Source of the DNA: Azolla pinnata
Taxonomy: Eukaryota; Streptophyta; Polypodiopsida; Salviniales; Salviniaceae
NCBI GenBank assembly: GCA_037176905.1
Contig: JBBBWG010002670.1
Location: 1-64,000 of the forward strand
Reading direction: 5' to 3'
Length of the DNA stretch: 64,000 nucleotides
Shown: piece after piece, positions 36,441 through 48,000 of the stretch
How the letters are laid out: every line of letters begins with the position of its first letter
How positions within the stretch are numbered: position 1 is the stretch's first letter
The notes under the pieces: generated by a model
The model's database searches: none
Told to the model about the DNA's origin: nothing
What the model saw: the letters and a program-made list of their open reading frames with translations, nothing else
Program-made: the position numbers and the translations under genes

Positions 36441-39400
36441 CTAGGATGCAAGCTCCTCGAGGGCAGCCTCATCTTCGAGGGTAAGCCACAAGTTGTTCCG
36501 AAGGAGGAGGTATCGGACTGCATCGTCGTCAAAGTCGAAACTTGCAGCTGAGAAGAGCATTTCCCGCAGCCCTTCCACGAGCATTGCTCTTGCAACTCCC
36601 ACCACTCCTTTCGCAACCTCATTCGCCAGCTCGTCCACAATCTGTGCATTGCTGCTGCGCCCGTCAACTGCTGTTGCTATGTAGATGCGCCGCTTTCCCT
36701 TCTCCCACCGCACAAGCCCCGTCTTTTGCGCCACATACTGCTTCCCATCCACTAAGACAGTATATTCCACCTTTGCATCTCGCTGAATTCGGACTATCTC
36801 TACACCCTTGAGCTCCATCGCCATCCTCTTCCGCATTGGAGCAAGCACCTTCTGCTTTGGATTGGCCAAGTATCCCAGCACTGCTCTAAAGAGACCCCTC
36901 CCTACTGTCTTTCCTCTGCATATTCCCATTTCTAGATTGCTACCTGCCTCATTGCAGCCTATGCCCACTAATGCATCGGACAATGATTGCACCCCCAGGG
37001 CTTTGTATGCTTCCACTAGCCCATCTGTCCATGTTGCCGATGACGCAGTTCTCGGATACCATGCAAACTTTAGCATGGGGCAAGAGCTCCAGAACACCTC
37101 GGCCAAGAGGAGATTATTTGCATATAAGACTTCTTTTGGCCGAGCTACCGTAATAGTGTTGGCATCTTCCGAGTACTGTCCTGGTGGCTTGCCACATGGG
37201 ATTCAGCACCGCTTCAGAAAACTCTCCAGTTCCGGGCTTGATCTGCCTGAAAACGATTTCCAGCCTTTGGCAATGACACACCATGCATCCTCAACTCGCT
37301 TCCTACTCACTGTGCCATCTGTGTTCTCAGCCCATGTCAGCCACAAAGAACAGTACTTCGCTGTACCCGGGCTGGGAGAAACTCCCATGTTTTCCTTGAA
37401 GAACTTGAGCACATCCGGGTGCTTATAGTACCTCTCGAGAACGACCAGCCTATCATGGAAGAGGCCACCGCTATCGCTAATCACACAATCCCCAGCACAG
37501 ATCCAACAGCCTAATGCAGTTGCCCCCTTGGCATTCGGCACCCATATGACTCGCAGAGCAGGTTGATTGAGCCATCCAATCCAGTTTTGCTTTTGCAAGT
37601 ACGCATACCATCTGTTCGCAGTGTCGGAATCAACCAAAACAAAGCCTTTCTGTGCCAAGCCCTCGATATGCAAGGCCAGGGCTTGGGCCCCACCGTTCAC
37701 TTCGGTCACCATCCCAAGGTCCTTTAGAACAGAACAAAAGGGACTTAGATCACCATAAAATCCCCGGTCCACGAAAGGAGCATCCTTTGGTAAGAGGACA
37801 TTTCTAAAGTTATCCATGTCTAAGAATACCAATGAAGGCTGTTTGCTACCATGCTTCACACTTCTCACCCATGCAACCTCTTGCAGAGTTGCTCTCAATT
37901 TCCGAGGAATAGCGCAGCCAAGAATTTTCAACCAACCCAAGAATGATTTGACATCATCTGCAGGAAGCTCCCAAGGAGAAGGTATGTTGATAGGTGCATC
38001 TGGAGGACTGACGACCTCAAAAATATCCACAGCACCCACAGCAGTCCTCAGAAACTGTTGCAAGCGAGCTTTTGGGATCTCATCACCAATCAAGGATGGA
38101 GTTGTGAGATAAAGTTCTGATAAGAACAATGCGTTTCCTCTCCATGAGTCGTTGATAAGAATCCTGGGCCATTTGCTAATAGAACCCGGAAGAAGCACAG
38201 GGCCCTTAAAGTCTGAATAAATGTTGGATTGTGAGTCCAGAAGGGGAAGCTTTCCGTCCAGAGTCCACAACTGACTGTCAAGAAGGTGGCCCTCCTCATG
38301 TGCATGCAGAAGGAAGTGCAAGGCATCTATGACAAGGGCTTGCTTTTTTCTCTGCTCGCATATTTCGAGAATTTGCTTCGCATAAGTTTCTACTGACAGC
38401 TCGCAAATCCCTGCAAACTCTGACAACCACTGAAAGAGGCTAGTTTGTTGCTTGAGATCCAACTCTTGAATTGCAAGGAGTGTCTTGTTACAAATAAAAC
38501 GTACGCACACCCATTTTTCGAAAGTAGGTGTCCACCGAGATAACAGGGAGACATGACTGTTTTTCAGTGTGTAAAACACTGAAACTTGATTCCTCTCTCC
38601 TGATGCCATCAGCCGGATATTGTCAGCACCATCGACATACTTGACAAAGGGCACATGATTTGGAACTACATATTCCGGTTGACTCTGCGAAATGAATATG
38701 AGGAGTTCCACATATAAGGGCTCTGGTAAGCTGTATACCCATCTAGAGTCAGATAGGAACTCCACATATCTCTCCCACTCCAGAGGTTCAACACCGATCG
38801 CATGGAGAACTCCAGAATTAGGCTCCGATTCAGCATCCATAACATAGAAAGTATGGGATGTTAGGGGCATGGGAGGCTGAACTCCCATCTGGTGTGCTTT
38901 CTGAAGAAGTGCTCCGAATTGAGGCTTAAGACTCCTTGCTGCGCAGGGTCTTCAGATTTGAGCTTCTTCAGGATGTTCTCTCGGACCGACGCAAACTCCC
39001 GAACAGAAAGCTGCTTCAAAGGAATGTAGTGATACACGTCTCTGGTAGTCATAGAAAATCCTGCGATTAGATTTGCAGCTTTCAGAAAGAAACCAAAGGC
39101 AGAGATGAATGCATGAGGGATGCATGCCATGATTCCCTTATTCCATATACTATCAAATCGAATGCTGTCGCGGGAAGACACAAGTAGGAAGTCAGCGTTG
39201 ATAAGGAACGGAAAGCCCACATTTAATTTTGTTGGGAGGAAGGAATATATATCAGTGTCGGTGTAATCATTCTTCACAGGAAAGGCTAACGTGACCATCC
39301 ATGAACGGACATGGCGACGATGATCTACTTCATGGTATTCAATCACAGGAAATTCTTGCTTCCAAACATGGTACATTGCTTCCTTCCCAGGTGAAGAGAG

Positions 39401-41222
39401 CTGAACCAGAGAATAAATGCAGTCATTTTCTACCATTTGAGCGCATTTCCGTAGAATAGGTGTTGTAAATCGCTGAACAGCCATCTCTCGCACCACGACA
39501 CTTTTCTGGTTCAGCTGGCGCACCGACAGTTTTTCTATCTTCTTCAAGAAGAGCACAAGCTCAGGAGATAACTGGAACAGCTGTTCCCGCATGGCTTGGA
39601 CCTTATCCTCGTGAATCGGCAGCACGATGATCGTGTTGGGCAGTTCATCCTCCTTGATATTGAGATGCTCGGATAGCTCTTCGGTAGAAGGCCGATGTGC
39701 CCACTCTGGCACAATGAAGCCTAGGTTCACACTGTCCGTGGGAGCATCATGGAACTGGATCCGATATCCGTTGCTGATGACCACTGGATGATGCGTGATA
39801 AGAAAAACGCTCTTAAAGCCGATTCCTGGCAGATCAGCAGATGACAGACATCCTTAGGTCTCATCCCCAGCTATGAATCAAGCCATCTTTTCCCCCACAA
39901 AAATTATGCCACAAGCCCAAATAATGCCATCAATCTAGCAAGCTCTAGCATGGAGAGCACAACTTCAAATATTGCCGTCAATCTAGCAAGCTCTAGCATG
40001 GAGAGCACAAACAATCTGTCTTGTTCAAGATGCATGTGAGGAAGATCAGCAGATGACAGACATCCTTAGGACTGATCCCCAGTTATGAATCAAGCCACCT
40101 TTTCCCTCACAAAAATTATGCCATTAGAGAGAACACCAAGCCCAAAACTTCAAAAAATGCCATCAAAATCTAGCAAGCTCTAGCATGGAGAGCACAAACA
40201 GTCTTTCTTGTTCAAGATGCATATGAGGAAGATCAGCAGATGACAGACATCCTTAGGGCTGATCCCCAGCTATGAATCAAGCCATCTTTTCCCTCACAAA
40301 TTATGGCATTAGAACCAACACCAAGCCCAAATATTCAAATAATGCCATCAATCGAGCAAGCTCTAGCATGGAGAGCACAAACAGTCTTTCTTGTTCAAGA
40401 TGCAATATGAGGAAGATCAGCAGATGACAGACATCCTTAGGGTTGATCCCCAGCTATGAATCAAGCCATCTTTTCCCTCATAAAAATTATGCCATTAGAA
40501 AGAACACCAAGCTCAAAACTTCAAATAATGCCATCAATCTAGCAAGCTCTAGCATGGAGAGCACAAACAGTCTTTCTTGTCCAAGATGCATGTGAGGGAG
40601 GGCCTGCACATTCTTGCAGATGGGTATATACTTACAAAAGACCCGATATACATACCTTTTTCTCCGATGTAGCCATGGCTATCTCGCTTGCCCTTCTTTG
40701 TGGACCGACCAATGCTACAAAGCGATTCTACATTGGCTCTTGAGAACCCAATTTCATTATTCAGCACAATGAGAGTCCACTCCACGCCTACGCCGACAAC
40801 ATCAGCCTCCACCAGCACAAATTCTATGTTCGGAACCACTCCCTCTCCATATACGTTGTCATCAGCATTCTGTGGAAGTGCAGCACAGTAAATTACCAGA
40901 TTTTTCAAATGATGAACTGGAAAGCAGGTGCCCTCCTCCTAGCTCTGAATGAGAATGAGCTAGAGAATGCAATGGGAATAACAGAGTAGAAACAAGAATG
41001 CAATGGAGTTCATCATTATGGATCGGTGGTCCCTCAAACCTGCACTAGCTCCATGACAAAGTGGAGATCTTTCTGGTAGAGCTCTGCAGCTAGATGGCGG
41101 ATTGATTCGTGCATGTCTTGAGCCAACGGGTTCTTCGCCACATCCTTTCCAATCCCAAACTTGGTGGCCCTTATGTCTTCTACGACCTTGAATGGGTCTT
41201 CTTCTGATCCTCCTCCTTCCAT
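36441..41222 (-). CDS. NO VEIN-like HSP90-type ATPase protein; reading frame interrupted, possible pseudogene
   Basis: Related to Arabidopsis At3g48770 and NO VEIN (At4g13750), large plant proteins with a GHKL (HSP90/histidine-kinase-like) ATPase domain near the N-terminus. Exons on the minus strand: 41222-41040, 40869-40656, then one long exon 39825-36441. ATPase motifs are intact: LVQNADDN (N-box), GFSRANVESLCSIGRSTKKG and YIGEKGIGFKSVFLI, the last built across an exon junction. Long conserved stretches follow, for example GYRIQFHDAPTDSVNLGF and LSPFCSVLKDLGMVTEVNGG, to the end LEDEAALEELAS. Two lesions interrupt the long exon: a frameshift near 38,925-38,945 (family similarity moves to another frame, ARSLKPQFGALLQKA) and an in-frame TGA at 37,205-37,203, after which the same frame resumes with family-like sequence. 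No plausible intron removes either. They could be pseudogene mutations or assembly errors. Confidence 0.85.
39831..40596. repeat. ~185-bp tandem repeat inside an intron of the NO VEIN-like gene
   Basis: Four head-to-tail copies, starting at about 39,831, 40,044, 40,231 and 40,414 (first period 212 bp, then 187 and 183). Each contains GATCAGCAGATGACAGACAT, CCCCAGCTATGAATCAAGCC, AATAATGCCATCAATC and GCAAGCTCTAGCATGGAGAG. The array nearly fills the intron between exons 2 and 3's downstream neighbour (40,655-39,826) and begins within a few bases of its 3' splice site. Confidence 0.95.
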
Positions 41223-42149
41223 GTTGCACGCCAGGAATCTCAACCTAGAAAACTAGTCATGGCAACAAACACACAAATCAATACAACAAACAAACATGTC
41301 TGTGTAAGAGCTTCTTGGTCGTTCTTCCAATAGATTGACATCACAACCCTAGAACATGAAACCAACATATTACATTCTAGCAGAGAGAAATGCCTGTCAG
41401 CCAATCACATATACAGACAGCTATATGCTTTCTCTCCCTCCATTTCTTTCTCTGTATTTCTTTCTCACCTTGGAAGATTGCTTCTGAAGCTGCTTAGACT
41501 ACTATGTGTTCTGCATTGCGGAGGTATTTCAACAAACCCCCCAAATCCCTGCAGATTCAGCAAATCTGAGGAAGATTTTGGATCAATACAGAATCAAATG
41601 TCAAATTCTGGATTGTACACTTACAACGTCTCATGATTACACGATCCCCATCAGCTCCAATCATAACAAATGCATTCCCTTGAATTGTGTGCATTGGGAA
41701 GCTTCATCTTTTATCTTAACACAAACACACACACATATACAAGAGGATTCAGAATCTGAAACTTTCCAGAGATATGCCATTTAAGCTCTCCGCCATGGAC
41801 TTAATGGTTTTAAAAGAGAGATTTCTTTTCACGTCCAACCCTACCACAAGGAATCTCTTTTAAGGAAGTGCCCTAACAGAGTGGAAAAATCTGAGGACGA
41901 TGTTGGACGAACAGAATCAAATGCCTAATTCTGCGTTGTATAGTTCCGGTTTTCTGCAACTGCATCATGCTTCACAATCACCTGCATCATTGCTTCAAAA
42001 ATCATCTGCATTTTTGCCCTCCAGAATTACCTGCATCATACTTCAAAAATCCTCTGCATTTTTGCCCTCCAGAATCACCTGCATTTTTATGCTTCAAAAT
42101 CACCTGCATTTTTATGCTTCAAAATCACCTGCATTTTTATGCTTCAAAA
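41223..42149. other. Upstream region of the NO VEIN-like gene
   Basis: Unique sequence likely holding its promoter and leader. No other gene supported. Short CA/ACAC tracts near 41,721-41,740; two similar sentences of sequence (GAAGATTTTGGATCAATACA and GACGATGTTGGACGAACAGA contexts at about 41,571 and 41,896) suggest another small duplication. Confidence 0.4.
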
Positions 42150-42815
42150 TCACCTGCATTTGAGAATCACCTGTCTAGTTATACATCGAAATCACCTCTC
42201 AGTTTGAGAGTAGACGTGAAATTTTACATCCTAGATGCTTCAGAATCATCTGCATTTTATATTTCAGAAATTTCCTGTAATCTCATACATCTAAAATCAC
42301 CTCTCATTTTGAAAGCTGAAGCGAAAATTTACATCTTAGGTTGAGGTACTCTCCGTGCTACATCACAACCAAAGCATCTCTGTATGAGCCGAAAACTGAT
42401 GACTGACACAAGCACGATTGTTTGCAAGCCCACCTCGAGCATGTCCAAATTTGAAGTTATCAGAAATTGGAGATGAGTATATTACAAGTTTGTACAGACA
42501 CCATCACGTCTACTCTCAGTTTGAGAGTAGACGTGAAATTTTACATCCTAGATGCTTCAGAATCATCTGCATTTTATATTCCAGAAATCACCTGTATTGT
42601 CGTACATCTAAAATCACCTCTCAGTTTGAAAGCTGAAGCAAAAATCTACATCCGAGGTTAAGGTACTCGCCGTACTACATCACAACCAAAGCATCTCTGT
42701 ATGAGCCGAAAACTGATGACTGACACAAGCACGATTGTTTGCAAGACCACCTCGAGCATGTCCAAAATTGAAGCTAGCAGAGATTGGAGATGAGTATATA
42801 CAAGTTTGTATAGAT
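42150..42815. repeat. Dispersed repeat, copies 2 and 3, with 25-bp array at the left edge
   Basis: Two direct copies of about 325-bp period (about 42,190-42,430 and 42,515-42,745), nearly identical over GAGAGTAGACGTGAAATTTT, ATCCTAGATGCTTCAGAATC, GAGCCGAAAACTGATGACTG and ACACAAGCACGATTGTTTGC. Immediately left, 42,075-42,165 holds four copies of a 25-bp unit CACCTGCATTTTTATGCTTC + AAAAT. The set is related to 34,670-35,030. Confidence 0.85.
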
Positions 42816-42823
42816 AACATCAT

Positions 42824-43027
42824 TCATGGCCTCCTTTTTCCATGTCTCAGAAGAGAGTCCGCAATGTCATGATGCATGAGGAAAACTGCATCTGTATTGT
42901 GAGCTTTTGCAACGAGCATCTCCAATTTAGGGCAAACAGTGTACAATTTCTCCGACAGCTCTTCGGTAAACCTCCGAACCGAGGCCCTGATTCTTCGAGC
43001 CCCCGAGTTCCTAAACCCTAAACCCAT
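42824..43027 (-). CDS. Small unrecognised ORF or gene fragment, 67 residues
   Basis: ATG at 43027 to TGA at 42,824. The product starts MGLGFRNSGARRIRASVRRF and continues TEELSEKLYTVCPKLEMLVA, then KAHNTDAVFLMHHDIADSLL. Composition and codon choice look like real protein: an amphipathic helix-rich, basic small protein. It abuts the dispersed repeat on its 3' side. It could be a stand-alone small gene, an exon of an unseen gene, or a fragment carried with the repeat. The first codons overlap an AAACCCTAAACCC telobox-like motif, so the true start may be elsewhere. No homology recognised. Confidence 0.35.
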   Translation of the reverse strand: MGLGFRNSGARRIRASVRRFTEELSEKLYTVCPKLEMLVAKAHNTDAVFLMHHDIADSLLRHGKRRP

Positions 43028-44500
43028 GTCAGTGGATTAAAACTCTCGATCGATTCGTTAAAACTCTCGATCAATTCATCGTCGAAAGATTGTGTCGCTT
43101 GTGTGGAATTAGCTCGGGTTGAGTTACCTCTTTCCAAGGGAATTGCGACATTCTGGAGCCCGAGCAGTTGAGATGCTTGCGTCAAAGATAGATGAGCATT
43201 CCCGAAGAGAGAAAGCTAAAGACCCATACATATACATTGCCCAATGGGATCTTGTATAATAGCTACCAGTTGTCTTCTTCATAAGTCAAAGATTGTAATA
43301 TTTTCGACAAGGGACCGAGAATATATTCTCATCTAATATCCTTTTCAGTTACAAAAGAGAGAATATGTTATTCTTTTTCTTCAGTTTATCTGCTAGATAA
43401 GTGTGATAACCCACACTCATCTCGACTTGTTCACACTCGTAAGTGCTCCGAGTTGTATTATCTTTACGCTATGCCTGGATAACAAAAGAAATATGGGTAA
43501 TCCAAGGGAAATATCACTTCTTGCATTTCTGTCCTGAATAGAAGCATTGTTTTGGAGAGATAGATCAAAGAGGAACAAATGGCCTCATTATCATGCTCAA
43601 GGGTCTTAAATATGATTGGCGGGATGGAAAATTTAATCGTAGCATTCATGGAATTTTGGTAATGCGTGTTAATCAATGTCCAAAAGAATTGTATGGACGA
43701 ACACATCAATCGAGAGAGAATATGATTGAATGAATAAATGTTATAAAGACGGGTTTCGAATCCAGGACCTTATCTATAGAGTCAATTAGTTTAGTTGATC
43801 GATCAAATATAAATGAAAATACTCAAGGTAAACAATGTCAGTTACGAAATCGATACTCAATTTTGTTTATCTTTTACTTCTAGATTATCTCTTCTACCCT
43901 TGCCTAGCTCTGTTATGCTCTTTTGTACCTATCCCTAACAATAGCTCCAACAGTGTGATATGTCGAGACCAAACAAGCATGTCACCTTCTAGGTACAAGA
44001 AGCCAAGTTACACTTTGTAGTCCTATACTCCTCTATGCAAATGTGATGCATGCATGTTTAAGTTAAGGCCACCCTCCTCAATGGAGAGATAGGTATAACA
44101 CTTGTTCCATTTATTTCGTTATCTCGTAACAAAGCATTGAGTTGGATGCCGATTAGCTTGACAAGACACCCAATTCAACTAAACCTGTTACTTTGAGGTA
44201 TTCGTCTGTCAACATCCCATCTAGTCTTTTTCTTTCATCTGATTCTGTGGCATCTCGCATAAGATTGTGCGAAGAAACCCGTCCATGATCGATCGACTGA
44301 GGCGTGACACAGTCGACCACTAGCAAACGCGAGCATCGTTGCCCCTACTACGCAACGTGCAAAACTCGTCGAAGAACTTTTTAAAAAGGATCGCTCGCCT
44401 ACAGCAGTAAAACCCAACGGCAAGTCGATGTACGAGAACGTGACCTGCACCCCATCCATCAGAAGCGCAACAAAAGCGAGCAAGCGTTTGATTAACCAAA
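43028..44500. other. Intergenic, nothing recognised
   Basis: AT-rich unique sequence with a small duplicated phrase (AAAACTCTCGATC at 43,040 and 43,060). No gene, RNA or regulatory site can be supported. Confidence 0.5.
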
Positions 44501-44502
44501 TC

Positions 44503-44693
44503 GATCGGCTCCAAAACGTTCATCGGCAATCGAGACACCAAAACCCGGGCGAAAGCGATCAAATCAACGTCGACGACGAGCCTAAGAATTCAAGCTCCGA
44601 TCGGCTCCAAAACGTTCATCGGCAATCGAGAGACCAAAACCCAGCAAAAGCGATCAAATCAACGTCGACGACGAGCCTAAGAATTCAAGCTCC
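44503..44693. repeat. 96-bp tandem duplication upstream of the capping enzyme gene
   Basis: Two copies (44,503-44,598 and 44,599-44,693) that are almost identical, both containing GATCGGCTCCAAAACGTTCA and ATCAACGTCGACGACGAGCC. Very recent duplication about 330 bp upstream of the start codon; a GAA run follows at 44,873-44,904. Confidence 0.9.
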
Positions 44694-45019
44694 TCATCAA
44701 TCAAATCATCAACGAGATTTAGGAGCAGATTGAGCTCACAATCAGAGCTTGCAGTCCAAAACACAGATAGATAAGAGGGGTATTTTGGGGAATTTTCCAA
44801 AACCCGAGGGCATAGAACTGTGGTTTTTCTACTGAACAAAACAAATTAGAAGAAGACGCAGAAGAAGAAAGAGAAGAAGAAGAAGAAGAAGAAGAAGAAG
44901 AAGAAGGAAGCTCCGCTCTGCTCAGACGACGCGGCGCGGCGCGGCGCAGGGACCTGCTCTTCCATCTATGTTGCAGGCCTTCTGAGCGTCGACGCAGGGA
45001 GGGAAAGCCCGATTCGGCC

Positions 45020-48000
45020 ATGGATTTGAACGAGCTCCCCACCGAGGAGCGGGAGGACCCTCGCTTCGAGTCTGCTGTGGAGATTATGCGCAGAGTATGC
45101 ACACGTACACCTGCCCTGCATGCTTGCATACGTACATGCGTACCGAACATGCATAACGAACGTGCGTACCTTGCATATCCATCCATCCGTCTACCTGTCC
45201 ATATGCGGACAGATACATCTCTCGTTCGTACTTGTGTAGCTGTCCATATCTCCGCGCCTATGTGCTCGGCATGTTCAGATCAGAAGAAGTTATGGATTTG
45301 GTTCAATTGAAACATGAAATCCCACTCCCCGTTCCAAAAAGAAAAGAGAGATGAGAATTGGGTACTTGATTGTTTGCATTTTTTGTACGCTAAATTTTCC
45401 TACCCCCTTCTTCTTTCCTTTCTTTGAAATACTTTTGAAAGGAGAGAGAGGAGAGGAGGCAGCGCATGGAGAAGAAGAGGATGGCGGAGTCTCCTGCTAC
45501 ACCTGCCCAGGATTACAAGAGAGAAGTTGATCGAGTTCGGAAATATAAGACCTCGGTTCCGGTCCTTCCTGAGGGTATGCGTACCACAAGTTTTAATTTT
45601 TGCTTCTGATATTTTTTTCATCTCCTCCATGCTGATTTTTCTTAGTGTCATTGAGAACCTGATAGTGATTTTCAATTTACCATGGAAGTATATCTTGATT
45701 TTTCTTGCTGTTCTTTCTATGGCGTGGTTTGTAGAATTTCTTTTGATGCTCTTCAATTTTAGAACAAATATGCATTTTTGACATTGGCCACGTCCCAAGG
45801 GGAGTTCTTTTTTAGCTTTCTGACAAATTAACCAGTCAAGCCATATTTATTTTCTTTAAAGTCAATAGTTTTTGTGGTTTCCTTGATACCTTATGGAAGG
45901 AGGATCTGGTTTTTTTCTTATACAAGGGATTCTTTTCTTGTCAATCTATTGTAGCTGCCAAAAAGTGGTTTCACTTCTCATCTTATGCAATGGGGAACTG
46001 GTTTTGGGTTTGAAGTTATCCAATAAATAACCTTACATCAGTAATCAGCGACACTTTCTTACTGCATCAGTTGAAATTTAGAAACTTTTGACCTCCCAAG
46101 ATTCCATATATATAGTTTCTCCACAATGACGAGATATGTGAAATGTTGCTCCTGGACTGACAAGGTATGAGCTCGAGATACCAGAAGAATAGTCAAGACG
46201 ATAAATTTGTTTTTGGTGTATAAGGGTATGAGGAGGGTCAGGCATTCAATTTTAATAATTCTCTTCAGAATATTAAGTATTCTTTATAATCCTCTGATAT
46301 TCATAGGATGGGTAGAGTGCCCCAAAATTGGAAAGCTGATTGCTGGCCTTTTACCTTCGAAAGTTCCACTGGGGGCTCGTTTTAATGAAGTTGTCGAGGC
46401 AGGAAAGAGATATTCACCACAACATGTGGGTCGGCTGGCACGTGCTGTGGGTAGAGAGGTTGCTACTTCTTCGTTAGTGCAGCATAGCATCGGTTTTGAA
46501 TTTACTTTTATAAATATTAACCTTATTTTTGTAGGTGGGAATGGTGGTAGACCTTACAAACACTACACGATATTACACTCCCGCTGAATGGAAAGATCAA
46601 GGCTATAAATATTTGAAGGTTCGTAAAATCTAAAGTCAATGATTAAGTTCCTGAAATCCTACACATCTATCTGAAATGAGTTAATCTTTCTTTCAGATAC
46701 CATGTAGAGGCCGCAATGAGGTTCCAGAAAATGATAGAGTCAATGAATTTGTCTATGAAGTAGGTTATGTGAATGTTTCTCATCTATTTCTCCAAGTGTT
46801 GCTATAACATTGTTGTGTAACTTATATTATTCGACTGGAACAGGTAATGCATTTCCTCAGTACACAGAGAACAAGCCCAAAGCCTAAGTGTATTTTAGTG
46901 CACTGCACGCATGGCTTCAATCGAACAGGCTACATGATTGTAAACTATCTGAAGAGGACTCAACAGGGCCTCACTGTTGAACAGGTAACCAATATGGAAA
47001 TACGTGCATTACCAGTTAACCACTCTTCACATGTAGCGTTACTTTCTTCAATTCCAAGTTTCCAAAGTTTCCGATTTTGCTCTATTTTGGAACTAAAATC
47101 TTCTCTATTAAGAAATTGACTGTATATTTACAGTTTTTAGTAGCTCACTGTCAAATGAGATATAAGTCTGTCATATTCTTTTGGTTTCTTAGGGTAACTT
47201 GGTTTCCAGAGATATTCATATATTGCCCTACACTTTTCTTTCACATGCTGTTATGCCAAATTTTAAAATCTAAAGGTATTGTGTTTTTATTGCAAAAAAT
47301 ATATCAGGCCGAGTTATGATACATAACATGGGAAGGCCAGAATGGCCATTAATATGAAATACCACGCTTGCTGAAAGGTTGCGCTATGCCATTTTTATCA
47401 TTTTTCACAGTAAGTTGATGACTGTGGATCAGTTTATCTAATTCAGCTGTATGTGACGGAAGATTGTGAAAATATATGTTACCAACTTCGAGGAACCATT
47501 GAAAATGTATGCAAATACAGCGATAGAAGACTTCACTGTCAGAAGATTTGTCTGGGCACCATAGTTAAGCTGTTACTCCAAGCATTTCTTTTATTCAACT
47601 ATGCTGGATTTTCTATATCCTTGAGCAAGAGGATTAACCATTGGCATGCACATATAGAGCACCGAATATAAATAACAGTGGGAGCTTTATTGCCCGAAGT
47701 GCATAGTGTCGACAGTTTTACTCATATTCACCACCTTTTCTACTCACTATCTATCACTACCAACCAAAACTGTTGAGGAAGAAACAAACTAGCAACGATG
47801 TTTACTTGCTGGTTAACCAGAAAGTAAACACCAGCAGTTCGCAGCAGCAAGGTTAATGTGACAATCTATTTTACAGGCTATTGAGCAATTTGCAGCAGCA
47901 AGGCCACCTGGGATATATAAGCAACATTATATTGAGTCACTTTTCACTTTCTACAATGAGAGAAGGCCTGAATCAGTTATGGCGCCGTCTACCCCTGAAT

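Noticed and set aside
43745-43762. GGGTTTCGAATCC as a tRNA T-arm
   Set aside because: Upstream and downstream flanks do not pair into an acceptor stem on either strand.
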